Origin: Thalassobacillus sp. CUG 92003
GTDB taxonomy: Bacteria > Bacillota > Bacilli > Bacillales > Halobacillaceae
Assembly: GCF_013618635.1 (NCBI RefSeq)
Contig: NZ_JABLSJ010000004.1
Location: forward strand, 186,001-250,000
Length of the DNA: 64,000 nucleotides
Direction of reading: 5' to 3'
Shown here one piece after another: positions 37,589-46,711 of the stretch (its first letter is position 1; every line of letters starts with the position of its first letter). Made by a program: the position numbers and the translations under genes. The notes beneath the pieces are model-generated. The model was not told where the DNA came from. It did no database searches and saw only the letters and a program-made list of their open reading frames with translations.

Positions 37589-38163
37589 TTGGAATCCCTC
37601 ATGACATGCCAATTTTTTGAGAAATACTCATATCCAGAAATCACCGTAATGATTAAAGCAAGATATAATGAAATGACGCCTAACGGGAGATTGATGAATG
37701 CAAACGGCCAATTATGAAGTAATAATATAGAAATAGCTACAATTTGTATCCACGTTTTCAATTTACCCATTTGACTCGCTGCAAGCACACTGCCTTCTCC
37801 TGCTGCTACGAGCCTTAGCCCCGTCACAGCAAATTCACGGCTTATGATCACAATGACAATCCAAGCCGGAGCCAAATCAATATTGACTAATAAAATAAGC
37901 GCCGCACTAACCAGCAGTTTATCAGCCAATGGATCGAGAAACTTACCAAGGTTTGTAACAAGGTTAAATCTCCTGGCATAATACCCATCAACCCAATCCG
38001 TTGTAGCAGCCACAATGAATAAAACCGCACCAAGCAGATGAGCGATTGGGAGTGCCCGGTCCTCCATCTCAAGTGCGCCCCATTCAAATGGGTAACTCAT
38101 TAACAGAATAAAAAACGGGATGAGTAAAATTCTGGATAGTGTTATCCGATTCGGTATGTTCAT
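37585..38163 (-). CDS. pgsA: CDP-diacylglycerol-glycerol-3-phosphate phosphatidyltransferase
   Basis: A 192-residue polytopic membrane enzyme making phosphatidylglycerol phosphate, the entry to phosphatidylglycerol and cardiolipin. The CDP-alcohol phosphotransferase motif is complete in DWVDGYYARRF...GKFLDPLADKLL, with the metal-binding aspartates. I start at ATG 38163, 9 nt after AGGAG, giving MNIPNRITLSRI; a TTG three codons earlier is less likely. It is essential in relatives and is translationally coupled to cinA by a 4-bp overlap. Confidence 0.96.
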   Translation of the reverse strand: MNIPNRITLSRILLIPFFILLMSYPFEWGALEMEDRALPIAHLLGAVLFIVAATTDWVDGYYARRFNLVTNLGKFLDPLADKLLVSAALILLVNIDLAPAWIVIVIISREFAVTGLRLVAAGEGSVLAASQMGKLKTWIQIVAISILLLHNWPFAFINLPLGVISLYLALIITVISGYEYFSKNWHVMRDSK

Positions 38164-38199
38164 TAAAAACAACTCCTACTCTTATGCAATTTCCACAGA

Positions 38200-38278
38200 A
38201 AACTGCCTCAAAAAAACAATCGCATGAGAGTGATCGCGGCTCCCTCCCGATTATAAACGTTCTTTTTGAGACAGTTTA
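38200..38278 (-). terminator. Long hairpin between ymfM and pgsA
   Basis: On the minus strand AAACTGTCTCAAAAAGAAC pairs with GTTTTTTTGAGGCAGTTT across about 40 bases. It could attenuate read-through from the rodZ-like gene into pgsA. Confidence 0.65.
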
Positions 38279-38281
38279 GCC

Positions 38282-39250
38282 TTAATTGTTATTAGGTTCT
38301 GATACATCCACCCATATCTTTTGACTGACCGTTTCTTGAGGATCGACCGGGTATTCAAGCTGTTTACCATTTATTTCAATTTCTGTAACCGACGCGTTGC
38401 CAATTTTGATGTAAATCCGGTCCTTACCTGATAAATCATAAGATAAAGGTGAATCTGAGCCATCATACTCTCCCATAGCGAAGGATTCGCCATTGCCATC
38501 CTCAACTTCAAGGTAAGACGTGCCTGATAATTTAATGCCGACTTCCGCACCTTCATTACTCACCATTTCATAGGTGTGCTCAGGAAAATTCCCGCTTCCC
38601 GTTTCTTGAAGTTCGAATTCTGTCGTTTTCGTTTCAGCATCCTCATTCGTGCTGCTATTATCATTATTTCCGTCATCTTGATTGTCGGATCCATTTCCTG
38701 ATTCGTCTCCCTGTTCGTCTGAAGATCCTTCATTCTCGCCGTCATCGCTTCCAGCGTCATTTTCGTCTTCAGAATCGTCCTCAGAAGATCCACCAGGGAG
38801 CTGAACTTCCACCTGATTGTCATCTTCAGGCTCACCGGAACCGTCATTTGGGCCCGTTGATTGTTGATAAAAATACAATGCCAACACTATAATGCCAACA
38901 ATCAAAACAATTGTTATCAAGGTCGGAAAGATTTTAGATAAAGCTGAACCCTTTGATGATGACACATCTTGCCGTGATTTTTGCGCTCGACTGTAATGAA
39001 CTACATTCTCGTCTTCATTTGAAGGCAGTTCATTCTGATGCTCTTCCATGAATGCTTCCGGGTCCAACCCTACGGCTGCAGCATATTCTCTGATAAATGC
39101 CCGTGTGTAAAACTTGCCAGGCAGCACACCGAAGTTATTTTCTTCAATGGCTTGGAGATATCGCTTTTGTATCTTGGTCACTTCTTGGACTTGCCCAATG
39201 GACATGCCCTGTTCTTCTCGGGCTTCTTTGAGTCGAGGTCCGATCTCCAT
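38282..39250 (-). CDS. ymfM: YmfM, RodZ-like helix-turn-helix membrane protein
   Basis: A 322-residue bitopic protein. A cytoplasmic XRE-type helix-turn-helix of the RodZ kind (about 1-75, IGPRLKEAREEQGMSIGQVQ) is followed by a basic stretch. One membrane span is at about 108-130. A very long Asp/Glu/Ser/Gly/Asn linker lies at about 135-215 and a C-terminal beta-rich DUF4115-type domain at about 220-320. RodZ links MreB to the membrane and cell-wall machinery. The start at 39250 follows GGATGGTG and gives the conserved N-terminus. The acidic linker is longer than in B. subtilis YmfM, a hint of salt adaptation. Confidence 0.88.
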   Translation of the reverse strand: MEIGPRLKEAREEQGMSIGQVQEVTKIQKRYLQAIEENNFGVLPGKFYTRAFIREYAAAVGLDPEAFMEEHQNELPSNEDENVVHYSRAQKSRQDVSSSKGSALSKIFPTLITIVLIVGIIVLALYFYQQSTGPNDGSGEPEDDNQVEVQLPGGSSEDDSEDENDAGSDDGENEGSSDEQGDESGNGSDNQDDGNNDNSSTNEDAETKTTEFELQETGSGNFPEHTYEMVSNEGAEVGIKLSGTSYLEVEDGNGESFAMGEYDGSDSPLSYDLSGKDRIYIKIGNASVTEIEINGKQLEYPVDPQETVSQKIWVDVSEPNNN

Positions 39251-39267
39251 ATCTAACACCATCCATT

Positions 39268-40059
39268 TTAAAAATCAAACATTGAAAAACCATCATTTAT
39301 TTCCAATTCTGGTTTTTGCACTGTTTCATAAGTGATTTCTTCATCTTCTTTATTTCTTAATTCAATAATATAATCGAAGTCATCCATTGAATATTCGGTT
39401 TCTTGCACAAAAATATCAGGATGTTCAACTACCTTCGTAGCAGGCAGCCTCATAATTTCTCTGACCAGCTGCCAGTGTTTTTCATTAGCGCGACGAGCCG
39501 AAACAATCCCATCGATAATATAAAGTGTATCTTCACTATACTCGTCTTCGATCAGCTGATTGCGAATCGTTTGTTTCAGCAAGGTACTCGATACAAATAA
39601 CCAGTGTTTATTCGCACACACACTTGCCGCCACAACAGATTCTGTCTTACCCACTCTCGGCATACCTCGCAAACCTACCAGTTTATGGCCTTTTTTCATA
39701 AACAGTTCAGCCATAAAATCAACAAGTAAGCCTAAATCTTCACGATTAAAACGGAATGTTTTCCGATCATCAATGTCACTATGTATATAACGGCCATGTC
39801 TTACCGCTAACCGGTCCCGAAGTTTAGGGCGCCGTATCTTCGTAACTTTTATGGTATCCATCGTTTTTAAGATGGAACGTAATCGCGTAATTTGTTCATC
39901 GTCTTTACATAACAACAGCATGCCTCTATGGGAATTTTCTACTCCATTGATGGTCACGATATTTATTTCCATCATACCAAGCAGAGAGGATATATCTCCT
40001 AATAGTCCAGGACGATTGTATTGGATTTCATATTCTAAATACCATTCTTTTTTCTCCAT
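39268..40059 (-). CDS. ymfK: YmfK family protein (DUF3388): ACT domain plus P-loop-like region
   Basis: A 263-residue conserved protein of unknown function. Residues 6-75 look like an ACT domain (YNRPGLLGDISSLLGMMEIN and following). The next part contains GMPRVGKT at 132-139, an exact GxxxxGKT P-loop, and later LYIIDGIVSARRANEKHW, which could act as a Walker B-like strand. This hints at an ATP-binding domain under control of a small ligand, but no activity is known. The gene lies between ymfJ and ymfM, the conserved order, and is separated from ymfM by 17 bp, so they are co-transcribed. Confidence 0.85.
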   Translation of the reverse strand: MEKKEWYLEYEIQYNRPGLLGDISSLLGMMEINIVTINGVENSHRGMLLLCKDDEQITRLRSILKTMDTIKVTKIRRPKLRDRLAVRHGRYIHSDIDDRKTFRFNREDLGLLVDFMAELFMKKGHKLVGLRGMPRVGKTESVVAASVCANKHWLFVSSTLLKQTIRNQLIEDEYSEDTLYIIDGIVSARRANEKHWQLVREIMRLPATKVVEHPDIFVQETEYSMDDFDYIIELRNKEDEEITYETVQKPELEINDGFSMFDF

Positions 40060-40193
40060 GGTAAAAACTCCTCTGGAAATCCTGTTATATTTTGTAAGTG
40101 CTCGGGAAATTCTCTTCCCTTATCATAAATGATTTTCACCGAATAGAAAAGGAGATAATGACAGTTTCTACAGAATGTCGAAATAATTCGACA

Positions 40194-40220
40194 TAAAAAG
40201 CCGCACATTGATGTGCGGCC
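40194..40220 (-). terminator. Terminator after ymfJ
   Basis: On the minus strand GCCGCACATCAATGTGCGGC forms a perfect stem and is followed by TTTTTAT. Confidence 0.9.
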
Positions 40221-40236
40221 AGGGAATTGAAAAAAT

Positions 40237-40494
40237 TTATTCGGTACCTTCATTTTGAACGTATTTAACCATCATGTTGGCAATAGCATGCTTTTCCTTT
40301 TCATCAGCAACATTCCAAAGATCGCGCAATACAGCTTCCTGGTCATTTTGTGCATCCACTTGTTTAGACAAATAACCACCAATTTCATAAGCTAAATCTG
40401 AAACGGTCTCTTGATCCATGCCTTCACCTTGAGCTTGGTGTAAACGATCACCTAGAAAATCCTTCCAGGAATCAAAATTTTCAAGAACGGACAT
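40237..40494 (-). CDS. ymfJ: YmfJ family protein (DUF3243)
   Basis: An 85-residue small helical protein of unknown function (MSVLENFDSWKDFLGDRLHQ as its start). GGAGG lies 7 nt before the ATG at 40494, so I reject the longer frame to 40578, which overlaps ymfI. It is always found between ymfI and ymfK in Bacillaceae. It ends its operon with a strong terminator. Confidence 0.9.
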   Translation of the reverse strand: MSVLENFDSWKDFLGDRLHQAQGEGMDQETVSDLAYEIGGYLSKQVDAQNDQEAVLRDLWNVADEKEKHAIANMMVKYVQNEGTE

Positions 40495-40568
40495 CCCAAT
40501 TTCCTCCTTTATTTGGATTACATGGTTAGTATGAGAAGAAATTAGAGAAATATACACATTGTTTCCGA

Positions 40569-41288
40569 TTAATTCCAAGCTCCGTTCACTTTTAATAAGT
40601 GGCCGTTAATATAACTTGCCCTTTCGCTTAAAAGAAAGTCTACCGCTCGCGCTACTTCCCCGGGCCTTCCTACCCGCCCCATCGGAATGTCCTGTTGAAT
40701 CGCACTGAAGTCAGATTCGTTAAATGACTGATTCATGGCAGTATCGATGAACCCGGGTGTCACGCCATTTACGTAAACACCATTGGGGGCGACTTCTTTT
40801 GCTAACGCTTTGACAAAGCTTATTTGTGCCCCTTTAACAGAGCTATAAAGGCTCTCCATACTTCCGCCTTCTTCCCCCCATATCGAAGAAACGATGATGA
40901 TATGTCCTTCCTGCTTTCGTAACATATCAGGTAACAGGTGCTGCGTGATCCTCCACACTGATTTTACATGGAGGTGATACAACTTATCCATATCCGCTTC
41001 AGCACTATCTTGAAGGAGAGAACGGAGTGACGTGCCGCCTGTAAATACGACAGCATCAAAAACATAGGGCAAGCCAGCAATAAATGATTGAATGCCTTCC
41101 GAACAGGATAAATCTGCCTGAATCGCACCGAGCCATTGGTCCTCATGTATTGCGTCTTGCAAATCTGAGAGATGATGAGCGTTTTGGTAATACTGTAGAC
41201 AAAGGTTATAACCTGATTCAGCTAATTGTAAAGCTGTTGCCTTGCCAATTCCACCGCTCGCACCAAGGATCAAGCAATTTCTGCTCAT
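40569..41288 (-). CDS. ymfI: YmfI short-chain dehydrogenase/reductase (3-oxoacyl-ACP reductase-like)
   Basis: A 239-residue SDR with NAD(P)-binding GASGGIG at 9-15. The catalytic serine lies in IIVSSIWGEEG and the Tyr-x3-Lys motif in SLYSSVKGAQ. A C-terminal GRPGEVARAVDFLLSERASYINGH segment is typical of FabG relatives. The start codon overlaps the ymfH stop by one base, so it is translated in the ymfF-ymfH-ymfI-ymfJ operon. The substrate is unknown. Confidence 0.9.
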   Translation of the reverse strand: MSRNCLILGASGGIGKATALQLAESGYNLCLQYYQNAHHLSDLQDAIHEDQWLGAIQADLSCSEGIQSFIAGLPYVFDAVVFTGGTSLRSLLQDSAEADMDKLYHLHVKSVWRITQHLLPDMLRKQEGHIIIVSSIWGEEGGSMESLYSSVKGAQISFVKALAKEVAPNGVYVNGVTPGFIDTAMNQSFNESDFSAIQQDIPMGRVGRPGEVARAVDFLLSERASYINGHLLKVNGAWN

Positions 41289-42586
41289 TAAGAAACCTGC
41301 TCTTTTTGTGGTAAAACTTGAAAAACGCTGATTTGGTCATCTTTGACCCAATGCTCAAGAAACTGTTCCGCATCTGCAACGGTAAGCTTTTCGATTTCCG
41401 GCAATACTTCAAATAAATCAACACCGAGCACATGGTAATGGGAAAATTGGTTGGCAATAAACTCCATCGAATTAAGCGAACGGACGAATTGTCCGATTTT
41501 TTTGCGTTTCATTCGTTCAAAATCTTCTTTTCCGATTTTTTCTTCTTTTAGTTGATGAAGCATTTCTTTAACGCGCCTGGCTAACTCATCCGGCTGTCTT
41601 GTGTCACCGCCTAAAATAGTGAAACCGAACTGACGATCAAGCTCTGTTTCGAAATGGAAACTGTCATCAATCAAATCGCGCTCATACAATTCTTCGTAAA
41701 ATGCCCCGCTCTTGGAAAAATAGTAGTCTAAAATCATGCTTGAGAGAAGTTCCGACTGTAAAAGTTCTTTCCCGCTTAAATGTGTCACCTTTTCCTTGAG
41801 ACCCACGAGTGACTTGGCACGGGTTACAGGCATCTCAATTGAATCTTCTCTGACCGCTACATGAGCTGGCTCTTCAGGGTAAGAGCGATCGATTTCCGGT
41901 ATAGGTGGAAATTCTTTAGCCTGCTGGTTGCTGCGAATCAAATCCATCATCGCCTGCACATCAAAATTTCCGGCAACAAACAAAATCATATTAGAAGGGT
42001 GATAAAACGTTTCGTAACATGAATAGAGATCATCTTTCGTAATTTGGTTGATCGAATCAATGGTACCGGCAATATCCACTTTAACGGGGTGCTCATGATA
42101 CATGCTTTGGATTGTGCCAAAAAACGCTTGCCAATCCGGCTGGTCGTCATACATCCGAATTTCCTGCCCGATAATGCCTTTTTCTTTATCAACGGATTCT
42201 TTCGAGAAGTACGGGTCTTGCACAAAGTCAAGTAACGTTTTTACATTATCATCAACCTGACTGGTTGCCGTAAATAAGTACGCCGTTTTCGTAAACGAGG
42301 TGAAGGCATTAGCTGAAGCGCCTTTTTTGGTGAAATCCTGAAAGACATCGCGATCTTCTTTTTCAAACATTTTATGCTCAAGGAAGTGGGCAATGCCTTC
42401 AGGCACCTTCACATGCTCATCTCCACCGAGCGGGGTGAATGTCTGATCAATTGAACCATAATTGGTCGTGAAAACGCCGTACGTTTTCGCCATTTCCGGC
42501 TTGGAAAGTAAAAATACTTCCAACCCGTTATCTAAAGTTTCCGTATAAATCGTTTCTTGGATTTGTTCATAACGTAGTTCCTTCAT
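41288..42586 (-). CDS. ymfH: M16 family zinc peptidase YmfH
   Basis: A 432-residue peptidase of the M16B (processing-peptidase-like) family. The inverted zinc motif HFLEH is at 67-71, with the downstream glutamate in the VDKEKGIIGQE region. It is paired with YmfF, which lacks this motif, as in the two-subunit M16B enzymes where one partner is catalytic. The start overlaps the ymfF stop (ATGA). The natural substrate is not known; in some bacteria related pairs act on small peptides. Confidence 0.93.
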   Translation of the reverse strand: MKELRYEQIQETIYTETLDNGLEVFLLSKPEMAKTYGVFTTNYGSIDQTFTPLGGDEHVKVPEGIAHFLEHKMFEKEDRDVFQDFTKKGASANAFTSFTKTAYLFTATSQVDDNVKTLLDFVQDPYFSKESVDKEKGIIGQEIRMYDDQPDWQAFFGTIQSMYHEHPVKVDIAGTIDSINQITKDDLYSCYETFYHPSNMILFVAGNFDVQAMMDLIRSNQQAKEFPPIPEIDRSYPEEPAHVAVREDSIEMPVTRAKSLVGLKEKVTHLSGKELLQSELLSSMILDYYFSKSGAFYEELYERDLIDDSFHFETELDRQFGFTILGGDTRQPDELARRVKEMLHQLKEEKIGKEDFERMKRKKIGQFVRSLNSMEFIANQFSHYHVLGVDLFEVLPEIEKLTVADAEQFLEHWVKDDQISVFQVLPQKEQVS

Positions 42587-43875
42587 GCTTCCTCTCCCCC
42601 TTGCTCATTGCTGGTTAAGAAATAAATCGTATCCAGTTCAATTTTATCGGCCACTTTGACGACCTGATCATGTGTCACATTTTTTATGCCTTTCATTAAA
42701 TCGTCCAGGGTCATATCTCCATGAGAGAGGATTTTATGGTAAAGAATTTCAATCAGACCCTGTGCGCTGTCCATCGTTTCCAGCAACTGATTGATGACCT
42801 GTTCGCGTGTTTCAGCTACTTCCTCCTCGGTAAAACGTCCTTCTTTCATGGCTTGTAACTGTTCTAAAATAATTGTTTTGGCCTGCTCATAATCATTTGG
42901 GTCGATTCCGCTGAACACGAGCAATAACCCTTTATGACTTTCAAACCGAGAAGCTGCATAATAAGCAAGGCTGTGTTTTTCCCTTACATTCTCAAATAAT
43001 TTTGAACTAGGGAAGCCTCCAAACAATCCATTGAAGATCTGTAGGGCGTAATAATCTTCATCACCGAAATGTGTGAATGTCCTGAAGCCTATGTGCAACT
43101 TGCCTTGATTTAATTCTTCACGTTCTGTCACTTCATTGACCGACTCAACAGGTGAAGACGTGCTTTGAGCCGGTACATCCTCGTTATCGCTAGTAGGACG
43201 AGTGAAGTACTCATCTACACTCTGTTCTATTTCAGCTTCGTCAAAATCGCCAATGACGTAGACATCTAATAAATCTTGTTCAATGAATTTTTGATAGTAC
43301 GTGTGCAAGGTTTGGGGCGTAATCGTCGCTAAATCGTCCAAATAACCGTGCACATGTAGAGAATAGGGCTCACCTTCACACATATGGTCAATGAGGCGCA
43401 TATTCGCGTAATTCATTTTATCATCTTTAATGGATCTGATTTTTTGTTCGAGGGTCTGCTTTTCACGTTCAACGATTTTCTCATCAAATGCGCCATTTTC
43501 CGCTTTAGGGGAAAACAGTACCTCATTAAAAAGTTGTAACGCCTGATCTAAAATTGGCGCGTTATCCTTTAAAAAAGCTTCGTTCACCACTTCCATTCTG
43601 AAACTGATGACATGGCTTTCACCTTTTTTTGTTCCATCACTTGAAAGAGCCATTCCATATAAATCCTCAAAAGCTGATTGCAGCGAGCGGATATTCGGAT
43701 GCTGATTGGTCGCTTTTTGCAAGACTTGAGGCAATAGGGCTCGCTCTGTGATAGATTGACGTTTAATCGGGGCTTTGAATTTCGCTACAACGTTAATGGT
43801 CTTATATTTCTTGCTGGGTAATATATGTAAGCGATAGCCTTGTTTTTGATAAACTTTTTCATTACTTAATTCCAT
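42583..43875 (-). CDS. ymfF: M16 family peptidase-like protein YmfF (non-catalytic partner)
   Basis: A 430-residue M16B-like protein that lacks the HxxEH zinc motif: the corresponding region reads TERALLPQVLQKATNQHPN. It keeps the M16 fold and a glycine-containing FGGFPSSKLFENVREKHSLAY segment, the R/Y part of the active site. This is the usual asymmetric pair with YmfH. I start at ATG 43875, 7 nt after GGGAGG, giving the family N-terminus; five extra codons upstream have no support. It is the first gene of its operon. Confidence 0.92.
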   Translation of the reverse strand: MELSNEKVYQKQGYRLHILPSKKYKTINVVAKFKAPIKRQSITERALLPQVLQKATNQHPNIRSLQSAFEDLYGMALSSDGTKKGESHVISFRMEVVNEAFLKDNAPILDQALQLFNEVLFSPKAENGAFDEKIVEREKQTLEQKIRSIKDDKMNYANMRLIDHMCEGEPYSLHVHGYLDDLATITPQTLHTYYQKFIEQDLLDVYVIGDFDEAEIEQSVDEYFTRPTSDNEDVPAQSTSSPVESVNEVTEREELNQGKLHIGFRTFTHFGDEDYYALQIFNGLFGGFPSSKLFENVREKHSLAYYAASRFESHKGLLLVFSGIDPNDYEQAKTIILEQLQAMKEGRFTEEEVAETREQVINQLLETMDSAQGLIEILYHKILSHGDMTLDDLMKGIKNVTHDQVVKVADKIELDTIYFLTSNEQGGEEA

Positions 43876-44263
43876 TATTAAACCTCCCAAGACTCAATTC
43901 TCATGTCTATTATTTTCTATATAAGTTTGTTTATCCCTTTTTTATGAAAGACTCTCTTAAACGCTGTTGATAAATTCGAGTGGTATAGGAAAGCGTGGTG
44001 AATAAACCATCACCACTGGATTTAACAGAACCTTATGAAAAGGTACTCTCCCAATCGTAAGGGAATTCTTAGAAAAAGTAAAAAATAAACTCCGGTTGTT
44101 TTTATGTATATGAATCCTCCATTAGAAAAACAGATAAAAAAGCATGCCTTGTATTATCTCATACTCAACACCAATGACCAACGTGCTCATGCTATTGTTA
44201 ACTTCGATCCACACGGAAGACTCAGTTTTGAGAACATTTGGGTCCTTTACATTTCAAAAGCTA

Positions 44264-44298
44264 GGGGTGGCTGGGAAACAACTCGCTTTCCAGCCCCT
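44264..44298. repeat. Shortened copy of the CTGGGAAA palindromic element
   Basis: GGGGTGGCTGGGAAA and TTTCCAGCCCC form a 35-bp hairpin. The sequence to its left (GGGTCCTTTACA at 44240) matches the left flank of the full element at 26204, so this is an internally deleted copy. Confidence 0.65.
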
Positions 44299-44603
44299 TT
44301 CGTTAACATAACAGAAAAGAGATCCTATAAGCGGATAGTTATTATTGAAATGAAATACGATAATTCAGAGGGAGAAAACACTACTTATGGACTTTGAGAC
44401 CTTCTTTTCTCTTCTGATAAAGCCTGTAGAAATCAAAAGGGGTTATACAATAGCAATATTAGATTCTCCTTCCTAAAATCCCAGACAACTTCTCAGTTTA
44501 GCATTGATTATACGCCATTCATTAATAAGTAAAAAGATCTAGATTCTGATTGACTAAAAGCACTATTTCTTCTTAAACGGGAGGGAATTTATATAAGGTA
44601 ATA

Positions 44604-44648
44604 AAAATACAAGAACGCTGGATATTATAATCCGAGCGTTCTTGTTTG
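44604..44648 (-). terminator. Terminator after the nupNOPQ-type operon
   Basis: On the minus strand ACAAGAACGCTCGGAT pairs with ATCCAGCGTTCTTGT (one bulge) and is followed by ATTTTTAT. Confidence 0.85.
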
Positions 44649-44704
44649 GGACATTCCATTTATTTTCCTTTTTCGCTTAGAAGAAGGAATGCTTTTTGTT
44701 TTCA

Positions 44705-45664
44705 TTACCTGCTTCCTTTGATGTAAGGTTTCCCGATAGCTTTCGGGGCCTCGGCACGTCCGATGAATCCGGCAAGAGCCAATATGGTGAGCACATAAGG
44801 TGCAATCATGAGGTAAACTTGCGGGATATCAGCTAATAACGGGACGTCAGAGCCCACATAACTCAAACTTTGGGCAAATCCGAAAAATAAGGCAGCGCCT
44901 AGAGCACCTAGAGGATGCCATTTCCCAAATATGACAGCTGCCAGGGACATGAACCCTTGTCCTACAATTGTAGCGTGAGAGAAGTTCAAAGCAATTGTCA
45001 GAGCGTAAACGGATCCGCCGAGTCCCCCCATGGCACCGGAAATCATAACTGCAATATAACGAATCTTCGTTACGTTAATGCCGTTGGTATCCGCTGCCAT
45101 CGGGTGTTCGCCGACAGAACGAAGTCTTAATCCGAATGGGGTTTTAAATAATACGAACCACCCGACAAACGCTAAAATGATAGCCAAATACGAAGTCAAT
45201 GCAAGTCCTGAAAAGAACAAGGGCCCGATAATCGGAATGTCGCTCAATAAAAATACATCAGTGGAATAAAATGGGCGTTCGACAATATCCGTTTGACCTT
45301 TACCGTACCACTGCTCTGTCAGGAATAACCCTAATCCTAGAGCAAGGAAATTGATGGCTACGCCGCTTACGACCTGATCGGCTCTGAATGTGACTGAAGC
45401 TAGCGCATGAATGATAGAAAACAAAGAAGAAATAAACATGGCAGCTATAATGGCGACCCATGGTGTCCAGCCGCCCAAAACACTATCGAACGTTAGACTG
45501 AATACAATCCCGACGAAAGCCCCCATTACCATGAGTCCTTCGAGCCCAATGTTTACTACCCCGGAACGTTCACTGAAGACGCCACCGACAGCCGTCAAAA
45601 TAAGAGGGGCGGCAAAGAAAATCGCTTGGGGAATGATCGTTTGCAAAATTTCAAAAAATGCCAT
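44705..45664 (-). CDS. nupQ: Nucleoside-type ABC transporter permease (NupQ/YufQ-like)
   Basis: A 319-residue permease of the branched-chain-amino-acid/ribose/nucleoside family, with about eight to ten membrane segments and the conserved GxxGLMVMGAF (GLEGLMVMGAFVGI) and VGEHPMAADTNGINV(TKIRY) coupling motifs. It begins right after the nupP stop and follows AGGAGGGG. Together with NupN, NupO and NupP it would form a BMP-type importer; in B. subtilis the related set transports guanosine. Confidence 0.88.
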   Translation of the reverse strand: MAFFEILQTIIPQAIFFAAPLILTAVGGVFSERSGVVNIGLEGLMVMGAFVGIVFSLTFDSVLGGWTPWVAIIAAMFISSLFSIIHALASVTFRADQVVSGVAINFLALGLGLFLTEQWYGKGQTDIVERPFYSTDVFLLSDIPIIGPLFFSGLALTSYLAIILAFVGWFVLFKTPFGLRLRSVGEHPMAADTNGINVTKIRYIAVMISGAMGGLGGSVYALTIALNFSHATIVGQGFMSLAAVIFGKWHPLGALGAALFFGFAQSLSYVGSDVPLLADIPQVYLMIAPYVLTILALAGFIGRAEAPKAIGKPYIKGSR

Positions 45665-46711
45665 TTATTTCCCCTCCTTTTTAAATCGCAGGATCAGCCA
45701 GCGAATCATATAACTTGAGGCTACAAAGAATATGATCAAGGCGATGACAATTTCAACGAGCTCTGTTGGCACACCAGCTTGTGTCGGCATATTCAAAGCC
45801 CCGATTTTAAGGGTTCCGAATAAAAAGGCGGCAAAAATAACCCCGATGGCCGCATTTCCTCCTAGTAGGGCAACCGCAATTCCGTCAAATCCGATATTTG
45901 TGAAGCCAGACTTGACCGAGTAATAACCAAATGTGCCGATTCCTTCCATCGCGCCCGCCAACCCAGCGAAGGCTCCGGAAATCACCATCGACAGAATAAT
46001 GTTTCGACTGACGTTCATGCCGGCATAATGAGAGGCATCTTTGTTGAAACCGACAGAACGAAGCTCAAAGCCCCGAACCGTTTTATTAAGAAGGAACCAC
46101 ATGATCAGAGCGCCAAATAAAGCTACAACGAAACCGTAGTGCAGACGTGAAAAGTAAGTCAACTGCTCCAACCATTCAGAACCGAGTGAAGCTGTCGGTG
46201 CCACTTGTTCTGTTTTGTCCGCATTATCCGTAATGACATGTCTCACAATGGCGTTCGCTGAGTATAAAGCAATATAGTTCATCATAATGGTCACGATTAC
46301 TTCGTGAACGCCGAGTTTGGCTTTCAATAAACCTGGTACAAACCCCCAGGCCGCACCTGCTAAAGCAGCAGCAAGTATGGCAAGCGGCAGGTGGATGATC
46401 ATCGGTGCTTCAAATGAAACGCCAACCCAGACAGATGCCAGCCATCCCATAAATACTTGACCTTCTACTCCGATATTAAACAACCCTGTTCGGAAAGCGA
46501 AGGCTACCGCCAGTCCCGACAATATGTAAGGGGTGACCTGGCGTATCGTTTCTCCTAAGAAATAAAGGTCACCGAACGCTCCATTCCATAAAGCTGCATA
46601 GCCTTGAATCGGATTATAGCCGAAAATAAGCATGATGAATGCGCCTGAAAGCAGACCGAGGATGACCGAGATTATCGGAATCAGTATATTCACTAAACGA
46701 TTCGAAAACAT
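45665..46711 (-). CDS. nupP: Nucleoside-type ABC transporter permease (NupP/YufP-like)
   Basis: A 348-residue permease with a signature NIGVEGQVFMGW near the first third and VGFNKDASHYAGMNVSRNI as the cytoplasmic coupling helix, similar to the NupP/YufP group. It has about eight membrane spans. It overlaps the end of nupO by one base and touches nupQ, indicating tight translational coupling. The two different permeases would form a heterodimeric channel. Confidence 0.88.
   Translation of the reverse strand: MFSNRLVNILIPIISVILGLLSGAFIMLIFGYNPIQGYAALWNGAFGDLYFLGETIRQVTPYILSGLAVAFAFRTGLFNIGVEGQVFMGWLASVWVGVSFEAPMIIHLPLAILAAALAGAAWGFVPGLLKAKLGVHEVIVTIMMNYIALYSANAIVRHVITDNADKTEQVAPTASLGSEWLEQLTYFSRLHYGFVVALFGALIMWFLLNKTVRGFELRSVGFNKDASHYAGMNVSRNIILSMVISGAFAGLAGAMEGIGTFGYYSVKSGFTNIGFDGIAVALLGGNAAIGVIFAAFLFGTLKIGALNMPTQAGVPTELVEIVIALIIFFVASSYMIRWLILRFKKEGK

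Larger units (their letters stand above)
43876..44704. other. 829-bp gap between nupQ and ymfF
   Basis: No credible gene. It holds a shortened palindromic repeat (44264-44298) and the terminator of the ABC operon (44604-44648). A 97-codon open frame at 44104-44397 crosses the repeat and lacks a ribosome binding site. No clear promoter for ymfF could be fixed. Confidence 0.5.

Noticed and set aside
44104-44397. 97-codon open frame before ymfF
   Set aside because: It lacks a ribosome binding site, crosses the shortened palindromic repeat at 44264-44298 and has no family-like pattern.
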